Positions 9,089-17,867 are shown, counted from the stretch's first letter. The stretch: DNA of 64,000 bases from Chryseobacterium sp. JV274 (GCF_903969135.1 NZ_LR824569.1:5043001-5107000), one strand, 5' to 3'. The notes: generated by a model from the letters alone, not told the origin. Made by a program: numbers and translations.

Positions 9089-10036
9089 ATGAAAGCAATC
9101 AGAAAAATCTCAGCCGTTAGCCTATTATGCTTAACTCTTTTTACCGTAGTGACAGTTTCCTGCACTGAAGAAAATGAGCCTCCCACGGTACAGGAGGTAC
9201 AAAACAGAAACCACCAAACTGCCAAAACCCAATTCATAAACGTTAAAGGAAATGCCATTGCATACCGTATTTTAGGAAAAGAAGATGGAATTCCATTGGT
9301 GCTTCTGCCGGGATTGGGTGGGGCAATGGACGATTGGGATCCTGCCGTGACGGATGGACTGGCAAAGAAATACAAAGTAATTATCTTCGACAATAAAGGA
9401 GTTGCTTCTTCAAAGGGAATTACTCCCAATACCGTTCAGGCAATGGCTGATGATGCTGTCGATTTTATCAATGCATTGAACCTGAACAAAGTGAATATCA
9501 TGGGATTTTCCATGGATGGGTTTATTGCTCAGAGAATCGTACTGACCCATCCTTCACTGATTAATAAAGTGATTTTAACCGGAACAGGTCCGCAGGGGGC
9601 AATCGGGTTGTCTAATCTACCTAATATTATTGCAGGAACAGCCGGATTAAGCCCGGAAGCTTCCTATCTAAAATTTGGATTTACAGAATCGGCTCAAAGT
9701 ATTGCAGAAGGAAAAGCATCTTTTGCAAGAGTTCAGCTTCGTACTACAGACAGAGACCTTCCGTTAAATGATGCTGCTTCTAACTCGCAATTTACTGCCG
9801 TATTGGCCTGGGCTCAACCTAACGCTGATGCTCTTACAGAAATACAAAAGATCAAGAACCCAGTACTGATTGTTCATGGTGAAAATGACCTTCCGGTGTC
9901 TGTTCAGAATGCTAAAAATATGGCGCAGAATTTAGATCAGGCAGAATTGGTGATTTTCCCGGATTCAGGACATGCTTCTTTCTATCAATACCATGATACT
10001 TTTGTAGGGAAAGCAATTGAGTTCCTCGGGAAATAG
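9089..10036 (+). CDS. Alpha/beta-hydrolase lipoprotein
   Basis: This 315-residue hydrolase carries a type II signal peptide (VTVSC lipobox, Cys25), so it should be lipid-anchored in the cell envelope. The alpha/beta fold starts at IAYRILGKEDGIPLVLLPGLGG. The predicted catalytic triad is Ser141 in the elbow GFSMDG, Asp267 in HGENDLPV and His295 in DSGHASF. The elbow has Asp where the family usually has Gly (GFSMGG), which is a mild deviation. The closest general resemblance is to haloperoxidase/esterase-like hydrolases. The substrate is unknown. Confidence 0.85.
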   Translation: MKAIRKISAVSLLCLTLFTVVTVSCTEENEPPTVQEVQNRNHQTAKTQFINVKGNAIAYRILGKEDGIPLVLLPGLGGAMDDWDPAVTDGLAKKYKVIIFDNKGVASSKGITPNTVQAMADDAVDFINALNLNKVNIMGFSMDGFIAQRIVLTHPSLINKVILTGTGPQGAIGLSNLPNIIAGTAGLSPEASYLKFGFTESAQSIAEGKASFARVQLRTTDRDLPLNDAASNSQFTAVLAWAQPNADALTEIQKIKNPVLIVHGENDLPVSVQNAKNMAQNLDQAELVIFPDSGHASFYQYHDTFVGKAIEFLGK

Positions 10037-10050
10037 ATTTTAATTATAAC

Positions 10051-10192
10051 AAAAAGAGACTGTCTCAAAAGTGTCATTCTGAATGAAATGAAATGGAGTG
10101 AAGAATCTAATATGTTCGGTTACTAATAAGATTCTTCCTTCGTCAGAATGACAAAAGTCAATTTATTTGACCTTTGAGGCAGCCTCTTTTTA
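10051..10192. repeat. Intergenic nested inverted-repeat element
   Basis: The outer arms AAAAAGAGACTGTCTCAAA (10051-10069) and TTTGAGGCAGCCTCTTTTT (10173-10191) pair over 19 bases with one mismatch and one wobble. Inside them, GTCATTCTGA near 10072 pairs with TCAGAATGAC near 10144, and AAGAATCT pairs with AGATTCTT. The element folds into a multi-stem structure and lies between convergent genes, so it can also act as a terminator. It looks like a member of a dispersed flavobacterial intergenic repeat family. A related arm (GAGACTGTCT) recurs at 36236. Confidence 0.65.
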
Positions 10193-10212
10193 TTTTTTAT
10201 TGAAGGGGTGGC

Positions 10213-10608
10213 TTAGCTGAATTTTTGCACAGCTTCCACAGTTACCGGAGTAAAAAAGTTAATCAGATTTCCATCCGGATCACAGAACAAAAGTGATCTG
10301 TTTCCCCAAGGCATTGTTGTAGGTTTCTGGATAATTTCGGAGGCTAAACTTTTAATTCTTTCATATTCTTCATCTACATTTTTAACCATAAATTCAATAA
10401 TGGTTGATTTTGTTCCCGCAAATTGGGTAAGACCTTCTGAAAACATTTGCATCGTCCGGATACTTCCGATTGCAATGGTTATGGAATCTGCAGAGAGTTC
10501 TGCAAAATCTTCAGTATAGCATCTGGCTGTTGCTCCCATGATTTGTTCGTAAAATTCTACTGCCGCTTTGATGTCTTTGCTGATGAGTCTTAATGAGGTA
10601 AGTTTCAT
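10213..10608 (-). CDS. VOC-family (glyoxalase/bleomycin-resistance fold) protein
   Basis: This 131-residue single-domain protein has the VOC pattern: LTSLRLISKDIKAAVEFYEQ at the start, a central FAELSADSITIAIG strand, and the C-terminal FCDPDGNLINFF motif, where family members place a metal ligand or substrate contact. I start it at 10608 (MKLTSLRL). The longer frame from 10641 adds eleven residues with no family counterpart. VOC proteins include glyoxalases, dioxygenases and antibiotic-binding proteins, and nothing here decides among them. Confidence 0.78.
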   Translation of the reverse strand: MKLTSLRLISKDIKAAVEFYEQIMGATARCYTEDFAELSADSITIAIGSIRTMQMFSEGLTQFAGTKSTIIEFMVKNVDEEYERIKSLASEIIQKPTTMPWGNRSLLFCDPDGNLINFFTPVTVEAVQKFS

Positions 10609-10707
10609 AAGGTATTTTTTGTTTAAACTAATTTTAAACAAAGGTAACAGGTAGTTATGACAACAGTTTGTCAGTAGAAAATTAAAGCTTTTAAACTAAA
10701 TTATTTA

Positions 10708-11394
10708 CTAATAAAAATTAGCAATATGAATTAACTGCTTAAAGTTGATAATCTGTATTTTACGACCTTCAGATCTGATGAGTTTTTCCTGTTTAAAATC
10801 ATTAATAATCCGGGCTAAGGTTTCTCTGGCTGTTCCTACCATATTTGCCAGATCTATGCGGGAAAGGGAAATGAATACTTCCTGATCAGGTTCATTATTT
10901 GATTTGTACTTATCATGAAGAATAAGCAAACTCAAAGCAGCTCGTTCCCTGACCGTACGATGAGATAAAACGGCAATAAGATTGGCCATGACACTGAATT
11001 CGTGGCTTAAAGATTTCAGCAGCAGTCTTGAAAGTACTGATGACTGGCCTAGGATATCCAGAAAACTGTCTTTTGAAATGAATGAGATAACAGAACTTTC
11101 CAATGTAGAGGTAGTGTCTCCATAAGATTCATTGCTCAGAATAGCAGAATATCCGAAAAATTCACCAGAACTGTAAATGTAAATGATCTGTTCCCTTCCA
11201 TCATTATCAACCTTGTATTTCTTTATTTTCCCTTCATTGAGGTAGTAAACGCCATTAGGTTTTGTCCCGTCAGTAAATATAGGCTCATTTTTACGGTAGT
11301 TCCTGGTTTTCATTGCTCCTGTAAGCAGATTTTTATCATATTCAGGGAGCTCATCAAAAAGATACTGATTATTAAAAATAAATTTTGAGATCAT
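10708..11394 (-). CDS. Crp/Fnr-family transcriptional regulator
   Basis: This 228-residue protein has an N-terminal cyclic-nucleotide-binding-like beta-barrel (about 20-120, including PNGVYYLNEGKIKKY and the SGEFFGYSAIL block). A long dimerisation helix follows, then a C-terminal Crp-type winged helix (about 150-215, ISLSRIDLANMVGTARETLARIINDF). It has no N-terminal cysteine cluster, so it is not an iron-sulfur FNR. A Crp-like half-palindrome (CTGATACAGATCAC, 11457-11470) lies 63 bp before the start, which would fit autoregulation. It is divergent from the YoaK-like gene. Confidence 0.85.
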   Translation of the reverse strand: MISKFIFNNQYLFDELPEYDKNLLTGAMKTRNYRKNEPIFTDGTKPNGVYYLNEGKIKKYKVDNDGREQIIYIYSSGEFFGYSAILSNESYGDTTSTLESSVISFISKDSFLDILGQSSVLSRLLLKSLSHEFSVMANLIAVLSHRTVRERAALSLLILHDKYKSNNEPDQEVFISLSRIDLANMVGTARETLARIINDFKQEKLIRSEGRKIQIINFKQLIHIANFY

Positions 11395-11762
11395 AATTTT
11401 TCTATACGGACTATTGAATAAACGCTAGGTTTTTTTAACTTAAATCACATTTTAAACTGATACAGATCACCAAGTTTTTTTCCTAAACGAATTACTTTTA
11501 CAAAAGTAATAAAATTGATTCTGAATTAAAAAACAGAACATTTCAGAGCGTTGCAGAGAAGCTGTTTTACTTTCTGTAAAAGCCTCTAATTTATTATTAA
11601 GAATACAAAAAAGAGTACAGCAGATATAAAGAACACTGGATAAATACTTAAGCGGACATGTTTTTCACAGTTTGACACTGACATTTCTAAATTTATTTTT
11701 TACTTATTTATTTTATCCAGCTGTTTTTTGACAATAATACACAGCTCTTACAGAGATTTAAA
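11395..11762. other. Divergent intergenic region with a Crp-like site
   Basis: This 368-bp gap lies between the Crp/Fnr gene and the YoaK-like gene. The only notable signal is CTGATACAGATCAC at 11457-11470, which resembles the GTGA-N6-TCAC pattern of Crp-type sites and matches 11 of 14 bases of the perfect palindrome at 17405-17418. I saw no gene or strong hairpin. Confidence 0.4.
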
Positions 11763-12488
11763 ATGTTCAGACACAAAGGGAAAAACAGAACCTATTTTCA
11801 CAATCTTAAGCTGGCATCAGCACTTTCATTCGTTGCCGGAATAGTAAATATTGTAGGTGTTTTGTCTGTTAAAGTGCTGACAACCAATATAACAGGACAC
11901 TTTGCTTTCTTTTCTGAAGAGATACTTCTAGATCATTACAACGAAGCACTTACTTACTTTCTGTTTATTATCTGTTTTCTGAGCGGAGCTTTTTGTTCAA
12001 GCTTTCTGGTTGAATTCTCGTCAGGGCACAGAACAGTTCGTCCGCATCTCATCCCTTTAATAACCGAAATTTTGATATTAGGATGTGTAGGAATGTCAGA
12101 TTATAAGGAATTAAAAATCTCGTTATCTTCTTATATCACTGCAGGTCTTTTACTTTTTGCAATGGGAGTTCAGAACTCATTGGTTACAAGAGTATCACAG
12201 TCTGTAGTAAGAACAACTCATCTTACAGGGTTGTTTACAGATCTTGGAATAGAACTTTCAAAACTGTTTTTTAAGGAGAGAAAAAATGAACAGAGACAGC
12301 TTAAAAAGAATATTACCCTTAAACTGGTTATCATTGCATGCTTTTTTTCAGGATGTATTATTGGCGGCTATAGTTATAATATGATTCAATTAAAAACACT
12401 GATTATAACTGCGGGATTATTGTTCTTCGTTATCCGATATGATAAGCTTATGTATAGGTATTATGCCTTGAAAAGAAAGTTGAGATAA
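11763..12488 (+). CDS. YoaK-family (DUF1275) membrane protein
   Basis: This 241-residue protein has about six hydrophobic helices and the family signature near its start: ALSFVAGIVNIVGVLSVKVL, then NITGHFAFFSEE. A later conserved block reads GVQNSLVTRVSQSVVRTTHLTG. The family is integral to the inner membrane and its function is not established. It is divergent from a Crp/Fnr regulator gene that could control it, and it ends in a strong bidirectional terminator. Confidence 0.82.
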   Translation: MFRHKGKNRTYFHNLKLASALSFVAGIVNIVGVLSVKVLTTNITGHFAFFSEEILLDHYNEALTYFLFIICFLSGAFCSSFLVEFSSGHRTVRPHLIPLITEILILGCVGMSDYKELKISLSSYITAGLLLFAMGVQNSLVTRVSQSVVRTTHLTGLFTDLGIELSKLFFKERKNEQRQLKKNITLKLVIIACFFSGCIIGGYSYNMIQLKTLIITAGLLFFVIRYDKLMYRYYALKRKLR

Positions 12489-12496
12489 GACAAATA

Positions 12497-12531
12497 AAAA
12501 AGGATATTCCGTTGATTGGAATATCCTTTTT
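12497..12531. terminator. Bidirectional intrinsic terminator
   Basis: A perfect 14-bp stem (12497-12510 with 12518-12531, core AAGGATATTCC) closes a 7-base loop. It has A and T tracts on both sides and lies between the convergent YoaK-like and DUF4249 genes. Confidence 0.88.
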
Positions 12532-12535
12532 AAAT

Positions 12536-13351
12536 TTATGGAGTTACAGGCTGGATTACAAAAGTCTCTGTATCTGTTGTATGGGCAGAAAAATAACCCA
12601 AAGCTCCATTATTGATATTACTTGGTGGATTGGCTGGAGTAGCACCTCCGCCATTGCCTCCGGAAATCTGAAGCAGAGCACTATAGTAAGTGAATATATT
12701 GTTATCTATAGACTGCATCTCTACATGGATTTTATCTCCCACAATCACTTCATGATCTCTACCTTTGTTATCGTCATTAGGCAGAATCAGTGGCTGTTGG
12801 TTCAGCATTCCGTTATTTACATTGTCTGAAAAGGTATTCATATATTTTTTAGGAAGATCATTGATCGTAAAACTAAAAAGATAACGATTCCCAAGCGGCA
12901 TCGGATCGGTAAAGATCGGTAAAAGGGTATAAGTGGTTTTGTCACCAAATTTAAATGAACTCTGTTCAAGCCCGTCAAAATCAACAATTTCAGGCATACT
13001 GCTCTGAGCGGTATACTGTTTTCCTTCCGCCTGTATTTTCAGAGTATAGGTTCTTCCGGGCTGCCCCACAAAAGTAGTTGTCTGATACATTCCGTTTCCT
13101 GTGTACTGAAGGGTTTCGGTTTGGCCGGTATCATCACTTAAAATAACCTGAGCTCCGGTTACAGCCGGATACTGATTAGGCTCTGAGAAACTAACTGATT
13201 TTGTGATTTTTACGGTATAAGGCCCCGGTTGGTTGGTTACATTTCCTTCGATGACAATATTTCCGCCCTGATCATTCAGATCCAGATCGATCTCTTTTTC
13301 ACAAGAGGTTAATGCAAAGAGAGATAATATGATATAAAAAGTATTTTTCAT
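12536..13351 (-). CDS. DUF4249-family lipoprotein, partner of the TonB-dependent receptor
   Basis: This 271-residue lipoprotein (lipobox LTSC, Cys17) has the DUF4249 opening CEKEIDLDL followed by IVIEGNVTNQPGPYTVKITKS and an Ig-like beta-rich body. In Bacteroidota this family is regularly encoded directly after a TonB-dependent receptor, and here it starts 3 bp after that gene. The pairing suggests a surface-exposed lipoprotein that helps the receptor capture a substrate. That role is inferred from context, and the substrate is unknown. Confidence 0.87.
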   Translation of the reverse strand: MKNTFYIILSLFALTSCEKEIDLDLNDQGGNIVIEGNVTNQPGPYTVKITKSVSFSEPNQYPAVTGAQVILSDDTGQTETLQYTGNGMYQTTTFVGQPGRTYTLKIQAEGKQYTAQSSMPEIVDFDGLEQSSFKFGDKTTYTLLPIFTDPMPLGNRYLFSFTINDLPKKYMNTFSDNVNNGMLNQQPLILPNDDNKGRDHEVIVGDKIHVEMQSIDNNIFTYYSALLQISGGNGGGATPANPPSNINNGALGYFSAHTTDTETFVIQPVTP

Positions 13352-13354
13352 GAT

Positions 13355-15685
13355 TTAAAATTTGAAATTATAAGTGATGTTGGGTACCCAGCGGAACAAA
13401 GAAGTCTGCATTGCACGTGTAGTTCCGGGATGGTCAGGATTGTCTTCAAAATTGATTGTGTAGGCATTTTCTCTACCATACAAATTATAAATACCGAAGG
13501 TCCATGAACCGCGGAATCGCTTATTGGAAGTTGGCTCATAAGTTGCGCTCAGATCCATTCTGTGATAGGCAGGCATCCTGTCAGCATTTCTGTTGCTGTA
13601 CTGGAATATTGTTTGACCATTCAGCTCATATTTTCCGGTAGGGAAGGTAACGGCATTTCCTGTGCTGTAAACAAACAATCCTGAAAAGCTCCATTTCGGA
13701 TTAAGCTGGTAGGTGGCAACGATGGATAGATCGTGTGTTTTATCCATTCTGGCGTTGTACCATTCATTATTATTAATTCCGTCGATCTTTCTTTCCGTTT
13801 TAGAAAGGGTATAGGAAATCCATCCTGTAAGTTTTCCGCTTTTCTTTTTGGCAATAAGTTCCAGCCCGTAAGCTCTTCCTTTTCCGAACAACAGTTCACT
13901 TTCTACATCAGATCCGGCATCAAATCCAATCTGAGCCCCGTTTTTGAAGTCGATTTGATTTTTCATGGATTTATAGTAAACTTCAGCATTCAATTCATAA
14001 TTATTATTGTTGAAATTTCTGCTGTAGCCCACACTGATCTGATCTGCAATTTCAGGTTTTACCGTATAGCTGCTTCCTATCCACTGGTCAGTAGGATTTC
14101 CACTGTTGCTGTTGCTTAAAAGGTGAAGATTTTGTGTGTTGCGGGAATAACCTCCTTTCACACTGCTTACTTCATTGATGCGGTAGTTTGCACTGATTCG
14201 CGGTTCAGGATTCACATACGTTTTTCCGAATTTTCCTTTCTCCAGGAATTTACTGTCGGTAAGGACTCCGTTTTCATACGTATTGAATGTATCTCCTCCC
14301 AATACACTGAATATTGCAAGTCTTACTCCGTAATTAACGGTTAACTTTTCCGTTGCTTTAAAATCATCATTGATGTAAACCGCGTTCTCCCATGAATATC
14401 TCGGATTTCTTGGAAAGCTGCTCACCGTAGTACCGGAAGCACTGCTTGGAGTAAGCGTATGATAAATAGACTGAAGGCCGAAACGTACAGAATGCTTGTT
14501 CCCGGCAAACCAGGTGAAGTCCTGCTTAAGATTCCAGTCACGTATTTTTGAATTTAAATCAAATACAGTATCATCATTTTTCAGACTGATTTTATAGTCA
14601 TAATTACTGTAGATAAAAGATGTATTGGAGAATAGCTTGCTGCTGATAATGCTGTTCCATCTTAAAGTTGCCGTTGTATTTCCCCAGTCTGTATTGAAAG
14701 TATCTCCCAATCCCAAAACATCTCTTCCGAAATATCCTGAAAGGTAAATACGGTTATTTTCGTTGATCTGATAATTGGCTTTCAGGTTGAGATCATAGAA
14801 GTATAACTTGTTGTCTTTATAATCTTTGTTGGTTTTAAGAAACAAATCGGCATATGTTCTTCTTCCCGAAACAATGAATGATGATTTTTCCTTCTGAATT
14901 GGTCCTTCTACACTCAGCCTGCTGCTGATCAGACCGATTCCTCCATTCAGGTTATAGTCTTTATTATTTCCGTCTTTCATTTTTACATCCAGAACAGAAG
15001 AAAGTCGGCCTCCATATTGGGCAGGGCTGTTTCCTTTGATGATGCTGGCATCTTTCAGGGCATCACTGTTGAATGTACTGAAAAAACCAAGAAGGTGAGA
15101 CGCATTATAAACCGGAGCTTCATCCAGCAGGATCAGGTTTTGATCGGTAGCACCGCCTCTTACGCTGAATCCGCTGCTTCCTTCACCGTTACTTTTGATA
15201 CCTGGTAAAAGCTGTATGGTTTTCATCACATCCTTTTCCCCAAAAAGGACAGGGAGCTTTTCTATACTTTTTATATTTAACGTTTCTGCTCCCATTTGAG
15301 CGGAGGTTAAATTTTTATCCTTTTTAACAGCAGTTACAACTACTTCGTCAATGGCCTTTGTGGTCTCTTCCTGAGGCAGAAGAGGAAGGTCAAGTTTTAT
15401 ATTCTGATCTACTTTGATCTGCTGTTCAAAATCTTTATATCCCGGATTGGAAATAATGATGGTATAAGTACCTGCAGGCAGTGATAGAGAGTAAAATCCA
15501 TACTCATTGGCTGCAACATTGATGGTAGGATCTTCACTTACTTTTACCGATACTCCGATTAACAGCTCACCGTTTTTTTTGTCTTTCACAGTTCCACTTA
15601 CAGAATAGGTTTGTTGGGCTATTGCCAGGGTACTGAAACAGAGCGCTGCGGTGGCAGCGGTAATTTTTAAAAAGGATGTTTGCAT
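13355..15685 (-). CDS. TonB-dependent outer membrane receptor with N-terminal carboxypeptidase-like domain
   Basis: This 776-residue outer membrane protein takes up a ligand using energy from TonB. A signal peptide ends near ALCFSTLAIAQQ (residue 23-25). A carboxypeptidase-like regulatory domain follows (about 26-110, YSVSGTVKDKKNGELLIGVS), then a plug domain (about 130-240, with FSVRGGATDQNLILLDEAP). The rest is a beta-barrel ending in an aromatic residue (NITYNFKF), as expected for assembly by BAM. It is co-transcribed with the DUF4249 lipoprotein. A 22-bp perfect palindrome lies 78 bp upstream. Its length is at the short end for Bacteroidota receptors, which fits the DUF4249-linked class rather than SusC. 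Confidence 0.92.
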   Translation of the reverse strand: MQTSFLKITAATAALCFSTLAIAQQTYSVSGTVKDKKNGELLIGVSVKVSEDPTINVAANEYGFYSLSLPAGTYTIIISNPGYKDFEQQIKVDQNIKLDLPLLPQEETTKAIDEVVVTAVKKDKNLTSAQMGAETLNIKSIEKLPVLFGEKDVMKTIQLLPGIKSNGEGSSGFSVRGGATDQNLILLDEAPVYNASHLLGFFSTFNSDALKDASIIKGNSPAQYGGRLSSVLDVKMKDGNNKDYNLNGGIGLISSRLSVEGPIQKEKSSFIVSGRRTYADLFLKTNKDYKDNKLYFYDLNLKANYQINENNRIYLSGYFGRDVLGLGDTFNTDWGNTTATLRWNSIISSKLFSNTSFIYSNYDYKISLKNDDTVFDLNSKIRDWNLKQDFTWFAGNKHSVRFGLQSIYHTLTPSSASGTTVSSFPRNPRYSWENAVYINDDFKATEKLTVNYGVRLAIFSVLGGDTFNTYENGVLTDSKFLEKGKFGKTYVNPEPRISANYRINEVSSVKGGYSRNTQNLHLLSNSNSGNPTDQWIGSSYTVKPEIADQISVGYSRNFNNNNYELNAEVYYKSMKNQIDFKNGAQIGFDAGSDVESELLFGKGRAYGLELIAKKKSGKLTGWISYTLSKTERKIDGINNNEWYNARMDKTHDLSIVATYQLNPKWSFSGLFVYSTGNAVTFPTGKYELNGQTIFQYSNRNADRMPAYHRMDLSATYEPTSNKRFRGSWTFGIYNLYGRENAYTINFEDNPDHPGTTRAMQTSLFRWVPNITYNFKF

Positions 15686-16101
15686 TAGTTTATTTTAAAG
15701 TAGTAGATCTCTTGTATAGGAATTAATGTTTTGTTGATGTACGATTAGTTGGATGAACAGGGAATTTGTTACATGTAACAAATTAATTATGAAATAAATC
15801 CATTGAAAAAGTGTGTTTTTGAAAATGGTAAAAGCAAGAATAAAATAAGACTGTTACATAAAAAATAATATTATGCATTGTATACTGATTTATTAATTGT
15901 TTTTTAGTTAATTATGTTAAAAAATAAATTATTAACGACTGTTGTGTGAACTTTATTGCTGTCTGTTAGGAAAATTATGGAACTGAACACTCGAAAGTCT
16001 TTTATATCCTGTGATGGAAAGACTGTTAGCTTAAAAATGCTCCTTCAGAACTTTGATCGGAATTTTAATCTTATCTTGGCTAAGAATTAAGAGGAACGAG
16101 T
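15686..16101. other. Divergent intergenic region (TonB receptor / thioredoxin gene)
   Basis: Apart from the palindrome at 15763-15784 and a lone TGTTACAT half-site near 15853, this AT-rich 416-bp gap shows no gene or hairpin I can support. Confidence 0.5.
15763..15784. promoter_or_regulatory. 22-bp perfect palindromic operator upstream of the TonB receptor
   Basis: The sequence is a perfect 22-bp palindrome with 11-base arms AATTTGTTACA and TGTAACAAATT. It sits 78 bp before the receptor start and is followed on the other side by AT-rich DNA. Such symmetry with a TGTAACA core suits a dimeric repressor or activator (TetR-, GntR- or Crp-like). The regulator is not identifiable here. Confidence 0.6.
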
Positions 16102-16704
16102 ATGGAAAATGTAAAAATCTGGATCAGGAAAAATGGCTCTACCGTAATACTGACAATATTATTCATTATCGTATTGGTGAATAAAGATGCAAAGGCATGG
16201 CTGATGAGACAGGTTGCTTCCACGGGAATCCTCAATTCCAGTATATCAGAATCAAAAGAGCATCAAAATACTTCAGCACGGGTTTCTTATGCCGGGTTTC
16301 TGGTGAAAAATGAAGATGGAACGGTTATCAATACTGCTGCTTTACAAAACAAAGTCGTTTTCATTAACTTTTGGGCCTCGTGGTGTCCTCCCTGCAGGGC
16401 AGAATTTCCCTCTGTGCAAAAACTGTATGATCAATATAAGAACAATCCGGAGATGATATTTCTTACCGTGAATCTTGACGACAATGCTGCTTTTGGAAAA
16501 TCCTATTTAAAAGAAAAAGGCTATACCATTCCTTTTCTTGTACCGGCTGGCAATATTCCTGGTGTACTTTACAGCGGATCATTACCCACAACAGTCGTGC
16601 TGGATAAAAAAGGCAGCATCCGTCTGCATCATAAAGGATTGGCAGATTACAGTAAAGATTCTTTTTACAAACAGATTGATGAACTGTTGAAACAAAAGCC
16701 ATAA
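16102..16704 (+). CDS. TlpA/ResA-like membrane-anchored thioredoxin
   Basis: This is a 200-residue thiol:disulfide oxidoreductase with an N-terminal membrane anchor (about 12-31) and a periplasmic thioredoxin fold. The redox centre WCPPC puts the reactive cysteines at 95 and 98, within NFWASWCPPCRAEFP. The cis-proline region appears as SLPTTVVLDKKG. Proteins of this type reduce disulfides in apocytochromes or other exported proteins. It is followed by a Crp/Fnr gene, but no operon is evident, with 109 bp between them. Confidence 0.88.
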   Translation: MENVKIWIRKNGSTVILTILFIIVLVNKDAKAWLMRQVASTGILNSSISESKEHQNTSARVSYAGFLVKNEDGTVINTAALQNKVVFINFWASWCPPCRAEFPSVQKLYDQYKNNPEMIFLTVNLDDNAAFGKSYLKEKGYTIPFLVPAGNIPGVLYSGSLPTTVVLDKKGSIRLHHKGLADYSKDSFYKQIDELLKQKP

Positions 16705-16813
16705 TTTTTTCAGCTTATGACTTCTTTACCTTATTGACTTTTGCAGAAATAGAAGCCGAAATACTGAATGTCTTTATGAAAAAAGAATACTTTTATACCA
16801 CAAGAAATAGAAT

Positions 16814-17377
16814 ATGCTGCATCAGCTAAGGACTCACATTGAAAAAATAATCCCTCTTCATGATGATGAATTTGAATTCATATCATCCTGTTTTACCTAT
16901 AAAAAATATAAAAAACACCAGTTTTTAGTACAGGAAGGTGAACCGGTTCCTTATAATTATTTTGTATTGGAAGGTCTTCTGAAGCTGGTTTATACTGACG
17001 AAACCGGAAAAGAGCATATTATAGGATTTGCCATGGAAGATTGGTGGGAAACAGATTTTCCTGCTTACTATCAGCAAACTTTGGCAACGATGTCTTTGGA
17101 ATGTCTTGAAGATACAGAAGTATTGTGCCTTCAGTTAGAGGATTACAAAAAGCTCTGTGCCCATCTGCCAAAATTGGAGCATTTCTTTCTGGAAAAAGCA
17201 TATATGGGATTTATTACGGCTCAGCAACGAACCATTTCCATGATGACAACCGGAATAAAAGAGCGGTATGACCAGCTTTTGAAAAAATATCCTTCCCTTG
17301 TACAGCGCGTTCCGAAATCTCTTTTAGCTGCTTATTTAGGAGTTTCCAGGGAAACTTTGAGCCGTCTTCCACTATAA
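16814..17377 (+). CDS. Crp/Fnr-family transcriptional regulator (short form)
   Basis: This 187-residue regulator has a cNMP-binding-like beta-barrel (about 20-110, FLVQEGEPVPYNYFVLEGLL) and a short C-terminal HTH (SLLAAYLGVSRETLSRL, about 168-184) that ends right after the recognition helix. Such short Crp/Fnr proteins are common in Bacteroidota. It has no cysteine cluster. A perfect Crp-like palindrome lies just downstream (17405-17418), before the RidA-like gene, so that gene is a likely target. Confidence 0.85.
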   Translation: MLHQLRTHIEKIIPLHDDEFEFISSCFTYKKYKKHQFLVQEGEPVPYNYFVLEGLLKLVYTDETGKEHIIGFAMEDWWETDFPAYYQQTLATMSLECLEDTEVLCLQLEDYKKLCAHLPKLEHFFLEKAYMGFITAQQRTISMMTTGIKERYDQLLKKYPSLVQRVPKSLLAAYLGVSRETLSRLPL

Positions 17378-17404
17378 AACTGTGAGAGAACTCACTCCAT
17401 AATC

Positions 17405-17418
17405 GTGATCCGGATCAC
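17405..17418. promoter_or_regulatory. Crp/Fnr-type palindromic site
   Basis: GTGATCCGGATCAC is a perfect 14-bp palindrome and fits the GTGA-N6-TCAC pattern of Crp-type operators. It lies 60 bp before the RidA-like gene and 27 bp after the Crp/Fnr gene. A CAATTTTG box (17442-17449), close to TAnnTTTG, lies downstream of it, which places the site in an activator position. Confidence 0.6.
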
Positions 17419-17477
17419 AGGGTTTTGCTGTATTTGTTCTGCAATTTTGTACTGTAACAAATAACAAATTCAGGACA

Positions 17478-17867
17478 ATGGAAAAAAGAACAGTTAATCC
17501 ATGGGAATGGCAGGATGAAAGAAGTTATTCTCAGGCGGTAGAGGTAAAAAATGTTGAAAGTACCCTATACTGCTCAGGGCAGGCGGCTATTGATCCCGAT
17601 GGAACATCCAGTGATAAGGATATGAAATCCCAGCTGGAACAGGCTATTGCCAATCTGGAAGAAGTGATCCGCACAGCGGGATATGAATGTGCAGGAATTG
17701 TAAGATTAAATGTCTATACAACTTCTGCAGAAGAGCTTTGGCCTTATTTTCCCATTCTTCAGGAGTGGATTGCCCGGCATAAGATCCAACAGGCTTTAAC
17801 AATGCTTGAAGTAAATGGCTTATTCGAAACATTAAAGGTGGAACTTGAAGCAACAGTGGTGAAATAA
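17478..17867 (+). CDS. RidA/YjgF-family protein lacking the catalytic arginine
   Basis: This 129-residue protein has the Rid-family fold pattern: YCSGQAAIDPDG, then QLEQAIANLEEVIRTAGY, then VRLNVYTTS and a C-terminal LKVELEATVV. In classical RidA imine deaminases a PARS/T motif supplies the essential arginine. Here the aligned stretch reads QALT, so the arginine is replaced by leucine. It probably belongs to one of the Rid subgroups without deaminase activity. It lies downstream of a Crp/Fnr gene and a Crp-like palindrome, and before its own terminator. Confidence 0.83.
   Translation: MEKRTVNPWEWQDERSYSQAVEVKNVESTLYCSGQAAIDPDGTSSDKDMKSQLEQAIANLEEVIRTAGYECAGIVRLNVYTTSAEELWPYFPILQEWIARHKIQQALTMLEVNGLFETLKVELEATVVK

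Noticed and set aside
9500..9520. The hydrolase elbow GFSMDG as a sign of an inactive enzyme
   Set aside because: Ser, Asp and His of the triad are all present. The Gly-to-Asp change after the elbow is tolerated in related hydrolases, so inactivity is not supported.
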